Shown here one piece after another: positions 28,582-36,800 of a stretch of DNA of 64,000 nt. Made by a program: the position numbers and the translations under genes. The DNA comes from Acidobacteriota bacterium (GTDB taxonomy: Bacteria > Acidobacteriota > Terriglobia > Acidiferrales > UBA7541). How positions within the stretch are numbered: position 1 is the first letter of the stretch; every line of letters begins with the position of its first letter. The notes below the pieces were generated by a model. The model did no database searches and was not told where the DNA came from. It saw only the letters and a list, made by a program, of their open reading frames with translations. The DNA lies in NCBI GenBank assembly GCA_003225315.1, contig QHZD01000021.1, positions 62,001 to 126,000 on the forward strand, in the 5' to 3' direction.

Positions 28582-30624
28582 CTACTGAGAACTTCCGCAG
28601 CGGAGTTGGACTTCCGTCGCCAGTTCGGGGTCCATCAGCGCCGACCGCCCATGCAACGCGGAACAAACTTGCCGCGAAGTGATTCCCAAAGCGCCGCGCA
28701 AATCCGCGCCCGCCAGGTTCGCTCCGTCCATTTCAACTTCGCGTAAGACCGCGCCCGTCAAAGAGGCCCCTCGCAAATCCGCCTTTTTCAAATCAGCATC
28801 CAACAAAATCGTACCCTTCAAACGGGCGCCGGTCAGGTCCGCTTCTGCCAGCCTGGCCGAGGACAAATCCGCTTGCTCCAAATTTGCAAAGGAGAGCACG
28901 GCATGTTCGAGTTTTGTGTCTCGCATGTCCGTTCTCGAAAGGTCCGTTCGAAGCAATTGCGCATTCCTCAAATTCACGGCGTAGAGCGAAGCTCCGGAAA
29001 TTCTAGCGTTCGAAAGCACCGCATTCTCAAACGTGCCGTAAGAAAGGTCCGCGAACCTCAGGTCCGAGGCCGACAAATTGGTTCCCGTCGCGTTGGCGGA
29101 AACCAAAACCGCATGCGTCAGTTGAACGCGGTCCAAAATCGCCGACTTCAGCAAAGCCTCTCGCAAATTTGCTCCCCTCAAATCCGCTTCGGAAAGGTAA
29201 GCACCTTCCAAATTCGCACGCCACAATTTCGCATTGATCAAAAATGCGCGGTAGCCGCGCGCGAATCGTAAATTCATTTGATTCAAGTGCGCGCCGGCGA
29301 TTCCCTCGACGGTTTCATCGTCCCAAACGGCGCCGCGCGGCGGAGGAGTCGAAAGCGCAGCTTCGGTCAAGTCCGCATAGGGCCGGTAGCCCACCGACTG
29401 GAAAACCAGCGCCGCCCAGCGCCGCGGATCGGATGGCGATTCTCCGGCTGAAGCGTTGCGGTCCGCGGGCAATCCTCGATTCACGCCGAGCGAAATGACG
29501 AAAAGGATGAAGCCGGTCGCCAGCGCCGCACGCGTGGTGCCCAGAATCATGCGCAGAATATTTTTCGATTTCGGGATTCGAATGTCACCCGGCCGTAGCA
29601 CGCGCGACACTACAAACGGAACGCACGTCGCCGTCGCTACCGAAAGAGTCATCAGAAACACGTGCAACAGAGTCCCCCGAAAATCCTGCCTCGGCAGATA
29701 CCGAAGCCAAAAAAAGAACAACGTTGCCGGGACAACCCAATAAGCCAGAACCGTTGAGAGCACCGTTTCGAACGCGATCATCGTCGAACGCGATTCACCC
29801 TGCCACCGGAAGTGTCTCCGCACGAGTCCCATCAAGTACCACGGGCCGTCCTTTTCCAGCGTTTGCCCGTCGGGGAAAACTGCTGGAAGGGCGGCCATGC
29901 TTCCCCACAATCTCAACAGCAGAAAATGAAATCGCAGCGACAGCGCCAGCAGCACTAGCGGTCCGCCAAGATAAAGCCCCGTCATGGGGAGCAGGTTCCC
30001 GAGCCGCGTAGTGTGCAGCGCGGAGGAATTTACCAACAGCCGCACGTCGCTGGTGAAGGCAATCAGCAGCAAGCAGACCGCGCTCACGCCCATCGTTAGA
30101 AAATAAAACCAGCGCGCCACTTTTGTGGCGTCGCCGATGGCTTTCGAACTGTCCACCGCGGAAATCGATTCGGGCAGCACGGAATCGAAAAGATTCGTTC
30201 CGCCCAGCCGGCCAAACCACAATCCTTCCGCGCCATACAGGTTGGCGCCCATCAAATTGGCGCCTCGGAGTTCCGTGCCCAACAAATTTGAGTTCTGCAA
30301 ATTCGAACGCACCAAACTGGCGCCGCGCAAATTTGCCATCGAAAGATCCGCACCCGCCAAATTCATTCGATGTAAGTGAGCTCCCTGCAAATTGACGCCG
30401 GTCAGGTCGGCCTTCGCCAAGTTGACGCCGGTCAGGTCGGCCTTCGCTCCCGATTCTCCGCCGGATTCCGCCCAGATTTTGTGTTGATCTAGAATCTCGG
30501 CAAGTTCGATCAGGGAAATCGCAGTGGAATCTCCGCCGCTCGAAGTCTCTCCCCCGGCGGCAGTTCCTCCGGCGTCGATCTTCAGTTCTTCAATTTCTTT
30601 AAGCGCATTTATTTCCAGGCCCAT
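28582..30624 (-). CDS. Pentapeptide-repeat protein with an internal multi-helix membrane domain
   Basis: From ATG 30624 (GGGGGA ten nt upstream) the protein is ~680 residues. Two right-handed quadrilateral beta-helix blocks of A(D/N)LxX repeats flank a membrane region. The first (ADLTGVNL, ADLSMANL, ANLMGANL) is near residues 60-150. The second runs from ~440 to 660. Between them (~175-405) are five or six hydrophobic helices, including WFYFLTMGVSAVCLLLIAF and ALATGFILFVISLGV. No enzymatic motif is seen. Both helices probably lie on the cytoplasmic side. The gene holds an exact 26-nt tandem copy at 30392-30417/30422-30447. Function is unknown. Confidence 0.8.
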   Translation of the reverse strand: MGLEINALKEIEELKIDAGGTAAGGETSSGGDSTAISLIELAEILDQHKIWAESGGESGAKADLTGVNLAKADLTGVNLQGAHLHRMNLAGADLSMANLRGASLVRSNLQNSNLLGTELRGANLMGANLYGAEGLWFGRLGGTNLFDSVLPESISAVDSSKAIGDATKVARWFYFLTMGVSAVCLLLIAFTSDVRLLVNSSALHTTRLGNLLPMTGLYLGGPLVLLALSLRFHFLLLRLWGSMAALPAVFPDGQTLEKDGPWYLMGLVRRHFRWQGESRSTMIAFETVLSTVLAYWVVPATLFFFWLRYLPRQDFRGTLLHVFLMTLSVATATCVPFVVSRVLRPGDIRIPKSKNILRMILGTTRAALATGFILFVISLGVNRGLPADRNASAGESPSDPRRWAALVFQSVGYRPYADLTEAALSTPPPRGAVWDDETVEGIAGAHLNQMNLRFARGYRAFLINAKLWRANLEGAYLSEADLRGANLREALLKSAILDRVQLTHAVLVSANATGTNLSASDLRFADLSYGTFENAVLSNARISGASLYAVNLRNAQLLRTDLSRTDMRDTKLEHAVLSFANLEQADLSSARLAEADLTGARLKGTILLDADLKKADLRGASLTGAVLREVEMDGANLAGADLRGALGITSRQVCSALHGRSALMDPELATEVQLRCGSSQ

Positions 30625-30977
30625 TCGAGATCGTTCCCCCAGCTTTCTTTGCCCGCTCGTGGACATCCCCGTCGCTCCGCAACACAAACTCGCGCGCCGT
30701 CGCACTTCTCAATGCATTCGAATTCGCTGCGCGAATTTTTTCGGCACGGTTCGCGTATCACCGCGGGCCGTGCCTCGCCGGGCAGCCTCCATCCTCTAAC
30801 AGTGGCGCTGTGGAAATCGCCTGTCCGAGAGTACAGGCGGCGCAGAGGTAACGGGGGGCTCCTAATCTGAAAATGGAAACTGGAAATTAGAAAAGGGACA
30901 AGAGAAAGACCCATCAGGGAGGAATTAGGGCACGGCAACCCGCGCGCAAAATTCGCGCTGCGTCGAGGGATCAGCGG
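30625..30977. other. Intergenic stretch, no gene seen
   Basis: About 350 bases upstream of the pentapeptide gene and downstream of the broken NTF2-like gene. A small perfect hairpin (GCCTGT/ACAGGC, 30819-30838) is the only structure I see. It could end the NTF2-like transcript. Confidence 0.3.
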
Positions 30978-31467
30978 CTACTTCGCCAACAGTCCTTGGT
31001 TGTGGTTGTAGCTGATCACTCGCGTCACCTTCCATGCGCCATCCTTGTTCTGCCATAGCGTCACAAACTTGGCGTCCCCCGCGCCATCCTCCGGGTGTCC
31101 GGGATGGTGGAAGCGATGTACCCCGATCTCTACCGCTCCATATCCCTTCAACGGGTACACCTCCAGTGTGTCCGGAAGCAGGGTCCGCTGCACCTTTCCG
31201 CAGATGTTCTGCTTAATGGCAGCGAGAAACGGTCCTTTGCCCACGGACAGTCCTGTCTGGTCGTGATAAAACTCCAGGTCATCCGACACCATCGCAGCCC
31301 ATGGTAGTTAGATCGCAGTGGTTGTATGCATCGAAGAGTTTGGTATCTAAAGACTGTATGGTCGTAAAAAGAGGGCCAGGCTGCGCGGTGGATTGCGCGT
31401 CTGCGGACATGCTAGAAAGAACCAAGAGGACAAGCAGAAACAGGGGAAGCCATCGTTTCCAGTTCAT
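30978..31467 (-). pseudogene. Exported SnoaL/DUF4440 (NTF2-like) domain protein, interrupted by a frameshift
   Basis: The ATG at 31467 (AAGGAG upstream) starts MNWKRWLPLFLLVLLVLSS, a signal peptide. It continues through FTTIQSLDTKLFDAYNHCDLTTM and then hits TGA. The rest of an NTF2-like/DUF4440 domain (VSDDLEFYHDQTG to VTRVISYNHNQGLLAK) lies in another frame starting at 31292. Removing one G from the GGG near 31290 restores LTTMAAMVSDDLEF. Intact, it would be ~163 residues. It is either a genuine single-base frameshift or a sequencing error. Ligand or activity cannot be inferred. Confidence 0.75.
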
Positions 31468-31610
31468 CGAAACTCCTTCGCGAGGATGCACAGCTACCGG
31501 TCTATACGGATCGCGGCCCGCAGTTGTTCCAGGAATGGTTACGCGCACCCTCAGGTGATCCCGATAAGACTCTTCCTGTCGGTGCGCGACTTTGGGAGAA
31601 AAAACAAAAC

Positions 31611-31637
31611 CCCCAGGTAGAAAAGCGCAACCTGGGG
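31611..31637. repeat. Hairpin repeat, family 2, copy A
   Basis: CCCCAGGT and ACCTGGGG form a perfect 8-bp stem with an 11-nt loop, followed by the tail CACCC. A sister copy with the same stem and tail lies at 32557-32581. Confidence 0.6.
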
Positions 31638-31712
31638 CACCCGGCCTGAGGAAAGCGGGTGGCGCACCGGTTATGAGGAAGTGGCCCGCTTCGGCGGGCA
31701 AGCGAGTGACGA

Positions 31713-31763
31713 GTCCGGTTGAATTTTGACCCAATTGTCACCAATAAGAGAATTCAAACGGAC
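31713..31763. repeat. Hairpin repeat, family 1, copy A
   Basis: GTCCGGTTGAATT (31713-31725) pairs with AATTCAAACGGAC (31751-31763) apart from one mismatch. The loop contains AATTGTCACCAATAAG. Copy B at 32467-32516 has the same arms and loop core. The surrounding ~500 bases (31468-32000) carry no recognisable gene. Confidence 0.65.
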
Positions 31764-32000
31764 GAGAAAGGCCGAAGAGCGGCGTCAACCCCAAGCCCAC
31801 AGAAGAGAGTTGTTCGCAGTGGCCGTGCCACTCTTTAGGTCCAGCCACGATCCCCCGCTGCGCTCGGGATGACAAATTGAGGAGAATGGCCGAAGAGCGG
31901 CCTCGACTGTTTCTTTCGCTATCGGGAATCCGCAGGCTATTATGGAGCCCTTCGCGAATGCGCGTAATGGATCTTGAATCGTTCTTGGGGGAGGCAAACG

Positions 32001-32342
32001 ATGCCTTTGGAAATAACGCAGCGTGAGATGAATGGAATCTACCTTCTGGCGCTCAAAGGGCGTCTGGTGCTGGGAGAAGAGAGCAGCGGGTTGCTTGCAG
32101 TGATCGACAATCTGCTCGCCTCCGGCGCCACACGGATGGTCATTAACCTGGAGCAAGTCAATTATGTGGACAGCGCGGGCCTCGGCGCACTCATCGAAAT
32201 GCATCGAAAGACAAAAGCCAAAGGCGGGGGCCTCAAGCTTTGTCATCTCCGCCCGAACTTGAAGCAAGCGCTGGAAATGGCCCGGCTGCTGCCAATCTTC
32301 GAAACGTGTCCGAGTGAAACTGCGGCGGTGGCAAGTTTCTGA
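32001..32342 (+). CDS. STAS-domain anti-sigma factor antagonist (RsbV/SpoIIAA-like)
   Basis: This 113-residue single STAS domain protein contains the canonical NYVDSAGLGALIEMHR segment near residues 52-67. Its serine is the usual phosphorylation site for an RsbW-type anti-sigma kinase. The ATG at 32001 has GGGGGAGG about 7 nt upstream. No anti-sigma partner is encoded next to it. It is isolated between two sets of hairpin repeats. In Acidobacteria such orphan STAS proteins may act in a partner-switching cascade encoded elsewhere (inference). Confidence 0.88.
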   Translation: MPLEITQREMNGIYLLALKGRLVLGEESSGLLAVIDNLLASGATRMVINLEQVNYVDSAGLGALIEMHRKTKAKGGGLKLCHLRPNLKQALEMARLLPIFETCPSETAAVASF

Positions 32343-32466
32343 GGGCGGCGGACGGCGGGCAGGGTTGGAAGATGGACAAAGGGAAGCTCCACTTTCGAGC
32401 TGAAGGAAAGTCAACACCCGCTCCCTGAGAACCGTGGGGTGCGGCACCCAGCGGGCAACGAGAAAG

Positions 32467-32516
32467 GTCCGTTTGAACTTTACCCCGATTGTCACGAATA
32501 AGAAATTCAAACGGAC
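32467..32516. repeat. Hairpin repeat, family 1, copy B
   Basis: GTCCGTTTGAA (32467-32477) and TTCAAACGGAC (32506-32516) are perfect inverted arms. The loop ATTGTCACGAATAAG matches copy A at 31713-31763. Confidence 0.65.
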
Positions 32517-32556
32517 GAGAAGGGCGGACAAAGCACTGAGAAAGCCACCCCCAAGA

Positions 32557-32581
32557 CCCAGGTTCAAAAGACGAACCTGGG
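32557..32581. repeat. Hairpin repeat, family 2, copy B
   Basis: CCCAGGTTC and GAACCTGGG form a perfect 9-bp stem with a 7-nt loop, followed by GGCACCC as in copy A at 31611-31637. Confidence 0.6.
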
Positions 32582-32911
32582 GCACCCTGCGGCTCTCTGT
32601 GCTTGCCACGAGGAGCGCAGTGATACTCCCCTCCACGATCCTGATGAGCCCTGAGGTACGAAAGAAAGATGGCGAGGTAAACTCGCCGCTACAGGAAGCG
32701 GAGAAGAAAGACGCTTCGGCCCTACAACGTAGGGGATGAGCGGTGGTGAGGTTTTCGATTAGCTGCTGAAGGAAAAAAGTGCCGGGGCAGCTCCGCTGAG
32801 GGGCCGAGGCACCCCGGCTTTATCCCGCCCGCCTCCGCAGTGAGCGAGCAAGGAACTCGTCGAGAAACTTTAGCGCCGCAAGGAAGCGAGTGCTCCCCTT
32901 CCCAAAAACTT

Positions 32912-33244
32912 TTATTTGTCTTCGTCGCCGCGAAGAAATTCGTAGCGCTCGATGGCCGCAACCACGCCGACGGCGCCTTCATCGCGCGGCTCGGTGCGCT
33001 GCACGCGGCCAAGGCAACGGACGCGTACCGGTCCGGCCATGGTAATTTCGTTGGGAAGCGTCAGAAGAATCTCGACGGGCGAGCCTTCCTTGACATCCTT
33101 GGAAAGGAAAAAGTAGACGCCGCGCGAGCTGACGTCCCGGGACTCAGTGCTGGTCTCGCCAACGGCGGCACCCGATGTCCAGCGAACGGTCAGGGGCAGC
33201 CGCATGGAAAAACGCTGAGTGGTGCGGCGTTCGGAACCCGTCAA
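32912..33244 (-). CDS. PilZ-domain protein (probable c-di-GMP sensor)
   Basis: PilZ domains bind cyclic di-GMP through an RxxxR and a (D/N)xSxxG motif. Here ERRTTQRFSMRLPL supplies the arginines near residues 5-15 and DVSSRGVYF the second motif near 38-46. The start is best read as TTG at 33244, with a perfect AGGAGG six nt upstream. The ATG 27 codons further up has no such site and adds unrelated residues. The protein is then 110 residues, a normal single PilZ domain. A PilT-like ATPase at 42703 may share the same motility/adhesion control, but the link is only inferred. Confidence 0.85.
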   Translation of the reverse strand: MTGSERRTTQRFSMRLPLTVRWTSGAAVGETSTESRDVSSRGVYFFLSKDVKEGSPVEILLTLPNEITMAGPVRVRCLGRVQRTEPRDEGAVGVVAAIERYEFLRGDEDK

Positions 33245-33553
33245 GGAAGTCCTCCTGATCGAAGGTAGAGTGTATCCGGGTAGGGGCCAGCTAACAATAG
33301 GACTCAAGGTACAAAATCGATTCAAAGCGGAGAAGTACCGACGTACTAGAACGAGTCCGAAAACTAGAACTGTTGATTACGTGAAATTTCGGTTTTGCGC
33401 TCCTTCTCAAGAGTCTCGCTAATCGTAACAAACGACAGGACATTACGCCCAAACTCGCTAGAATGGTCGAAGTGCAAGTGGCCGTCTCCCTTCGACGCGA
33501 GCGAAGCGAAGAAGTCGAGGTACAACCGGTGTCGCGCGGGAGATGGAGGCAGT
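33245..33553. other. Divergent intergenic region between PilZ and monooxygenase genes
   Basis: About 310 bases hold the divergent promoters. I see no gene. A short inverted motif (CTTCGACGCGAGCGAAGCG, near 33497-33515) is present, but no convincing operator can be defined. Confidence 0.3.
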
Positions 33554-33844
33554 ATGGAGCAATACGTATTTGTACGTCTGCATGCACGGCAAGGGGAAGA
33601 GGGTGCCGTGGAGGAGGCTTTGCGCGAAGTGATGGGGCCTTCGCGGGAGGAGGCCGGTTGCCTGAGTTTTCACGCCTTCCGATCGATGCGGGACCCGCGG
33701 CTCTTTTTCATTCATTCCCAGTGGGCGGACGCAGACGCATTCCAGAAGCACGCGGAATTGCCGCATACCGTGCGATTCCTCGAACGCGTGGACGCGCTCC
33801 TCGATCAGCCGCGCGATGTGACCAGGACGGAGATGATCGAGTGA
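33554..33844 (+). CDS. Antibiotic-biosynthesis-monooxygenase (ABM) domain protein
   Basis: This 96-residue ferredoxin-like ABM domain protein starts MEQYVFVRLHARQGEEGAVEEAL and has the typical core EEAGCLSFHAFRSMRDPRLFFIHSQWADADAFQKH (split here at EEAGCLSFHAF and FIHSQW). Relatives include YgiN-like quinol monooxygenases and heme-degrading IsdG-like proteins. ATG 33554 has GGAGG four nt upstream. Longer in-frame starts lack a ribosome-binding site. It converges on the S53 peptidase gene with a one-base gap. Confidence 0.82.
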   Translation: MEQYVFVRLHARQGEEGAVEEALREVMGPSREEAGCLSFHAFRSMRDPRLFFIHSQWADADAFQKHAELPHTVRFLERVDALLDQPRDVTRTEMIE

Positions 33845-33845
33845 A

Positions 33846-36800
33846 CTATTGCAGCGTCACGGTCACGTTGACCGAGTGGAAGAGAGTACTTGTTTGCGCG
33901 TTCACCTGCATGACGGTGCTTCCTGTAATCGCTTGACCCACGCCCGGGGACGTGGAGGCTAAGTTGCTTCCATCGCCAGCATAGTATGCTGTGACGGAAT
34001 AAACGCCGGGAAAAGGAAGTGTCGCGTTCAGGTTGGCCGTGTTAGCCGTGAGTGGGGACGAGCCGATCCCTGCGCCGTTGGCGTAAAAATAGACGGCCCC
34101 TGTTGGACTACCCTGTCCCGTCACCTTGGCGGTGAGTGTGAATGGGGCATTTTGGGCAACCTTCGCCGAACCAGTCGAAACCGTTGTAGAGGTGGCGAAC
34201 GGGCCGGGCGGCGGTGGAGGAGGCGGAGGAACAGCGGAGCTGCCTCCTCCGCAACCGACGATCAAGCTGATCACAAAGGCTAAGCCGAATCCCAATGATG
34301 GCCGCAAATCCCTGCGCTTGTGTGGCCAGCGAAGAGACAAGAGAGCGGCAAGGCCACTGAGCAGGCTAAGGGTCCACAACGGATTCGGTCCGAACGGAAA
34401 GACGAAATCGCCGCGCTTCGACACGAAGGAGTTATGCACCAGAGCAGCGCCCGAGGGCGGCGACAGCGTCAATGTTGCTGTTGACGTTGCCCCATTGGCG
34501 AGATTTAGAGTGGCAGGCTGCAACGAACACGAATAGCCAATCGGCAGGTTTCCATTACACGAAAGTGTTACGGGACTGGAGTTGTTCGTTGCCGGTACGA
34601 CACTGATTTGCAGCGTGCCAGACTGGCCAGCCGTGATGTTGAATGGAGTGCTGGGAATGTTGAGGCTGAAATCGGGGATGATTACGTTTACAAAGACCGA
34701 ATTTGATGCGTTGGCGTAATTAGGGTCGTTGGAGTATCTGGCACCAATGAGTTCGCTTGCCAGCGGAGTAGTGGAGACGGTGCCTGTAAGAACCTGGTTA
34801 CCGCTGGTGTCAGTAGTAAGAGTGGTGTTAACCGTTCCATTGATTGGGGTAAAGTATCCTGTCAAGGCGAGGTTACCCACGAGGGCAGGCGTTGCATGGT
34901 TAGCGATCACCGTGGCGGTGACGTTGACTGGACTGCCGTATCGAATGTTGTTGGAATCCACTGTGACGTTGACGGTAACCGGATACTGCGCTGTTATCTG
35001 AATGGGAGCGGAGGTCGAGGGTCCGTAATTCGCATCGCCGCTATATGTCGCAGTGATGCTGTGCTGCCCGACGGTGGAAAGACTAGTTTGAAAAACACCT
35101 TGTATGGACGAAGGGTATCCTGGGTTGTCGCCATATCCGGTCACCGTCAAAGTGCCAGGTAATGACGTGCTCCCGTCGTAGAACGTGAATGTACCTGTAG
35201 GAGTCTTTCCCCCGGGCACGTTCATATTTGTTGTGGCATTGATCTGGAAGTTCTGGCCCACGAGGGGTTGAAATGCCCCGAAGATGGATGTACTCGATGG
35301 TGCCGGAGTAATGGTAAATGAGTCGGTCCCTGAACTTACGGTATAGCTGTTGTCGCCAGCGTATTGCGCAACGAGGGAGTAAGTTCCGCCCGTGAGAGTG
35401 GGAGCGATGTCGCGCGTGTAGCCCGCATTGTTCAGCTTAAACGTACCGGCGTCGACGAGTGACCCGTTCGCCGTCAAGGAAATCGTTCCTGTCGGACACG
35501 TCATAACGTTCTCGGCAAAGCACGTCGGGCTTGGGGGCCCTGTGGCGCTTGCCACACCATTTTTGTCTGTGACGTACATGCGAATGATGTAGCGGGAACC
35601 ATAAGTCACTGAAGTCGCGTTGCCATTCACGAGATTGCCCTGAGAATCGAAGGAAGGTACGACGATAAACGTCTGGCTCCCTTCTTGACCAACCGTAACG
35701 GAAACCGGAGAGGAATCGCTCGGCGCATTGATGCCGTCCCCAGCGTAATGCGCAGAGACGTTGTACGTGCCGCCTGGCAAACTTTGCGTATTCACACTGC
35801 TCACGGCCCCGCTGACGAGCGTGAAGTGATCGAACCCCTGGGTCGTTCCGTCCGGGAACGTCGCGATCAGAGATACTTGCCCGGCGGGCACAGCTGTCCC
35901 TGTATTTGGTTTCACGTTAATGCCAACAGCCACATTTTCGCCCGTACCGTGAGTGATTCCCGTGGTCGGCGAGAGCGTCAATGTCGTAGTCGTTGGAATT
36001 GTTGAAACACTGCCCCAGTTCGTGGCCAGATTATTCGCGTTGACGGTTCCCAACCCCGAGGTCATGTCATAGCCTGCAGTCGCGGTCCAGGCCTCTGTCG
36101 TTGTGTGGCTGGGGTCTACCAACACGCCCGTGTTACCGGCCGTACTTACGCTACAGTTTAGGGAGCCGCCCTGGCACGGCACGCTGTTTGTTCCCACGCC
36201 AGGCAAACCCGTCGGCAAAAAGCTATTTCCCTTTGTCACGTCGTTGAAAACGCATCCCGCGGCCTCAGTCGCGCTAGAGGTGCAGCTCGCGCCCGCCTTC
36301 TTCGCCAAAGCGTACAGCACGTAATTCGCGTTGCCCTGACGATTCGAGCCACCATGGGCAGCCTGATACTGGTTCACGAGCGCCATGATTCCCGCAAAAG
36401 CCGGGGCCGAAGCGGAGGTTCCACCGACAACCCCAAAATCGAGGAATCCATTGTTGGCGTTTAGATCGCAAGTCCTTACACCGGAAATGGTCTGGTCGCT
36501 CTGGCAATAAACGTATCCCGTCCCGTCGAACCCCGCACTTGCAAACAAGGAGACATCAGGCTGATCTCTATGATTGTCATTCGGCATTCCCGCTACACCC
36601 ATTTGCCATGTGGGTTTCCCATACAAACTACTTGTCCCGCCACTCCCGGCCACAATGTTCACTGATCCATTCGGCGCACCGGCTGCGCAACCGTTCAGCG
36701 CAATCTGGGCACAGTTCTCATTCCACGGGATCTCCGGTATGTAACTTCTTGCCGACGTTCCAGTAGTATCATTTGTCGGATTCCAGTATGCCGCCCAGTT

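Larger units (their letters stand above)
32343..32911. other. Intergenic stretch with repeats only
   Basis: About 570 bases without a credible gene. It holds hairpin repeats 32467-32516 and 32557-32581. The remainder, to 32911, shows only short GC-rich self-complementary strings such as GTGCCGGGG/CCCCGGCTT near 32780-32820, possibly a terminator for PilZ. Confidence 0.4.

Noticed and set aside
28680-30450. Regular short repeats that could suggest a CRISPR array
   Set aside because: The periodicity is 15 nt and encodes pentapeptide repeats in an open frame. There are no spacers of constant length or cas genes.
30819-30838. Hairpin GCCTGT/ACAGGC as a terminator
   Set aside because: The stem is only 6 bp and has no T tract on either side, so I list it only within the gap description.
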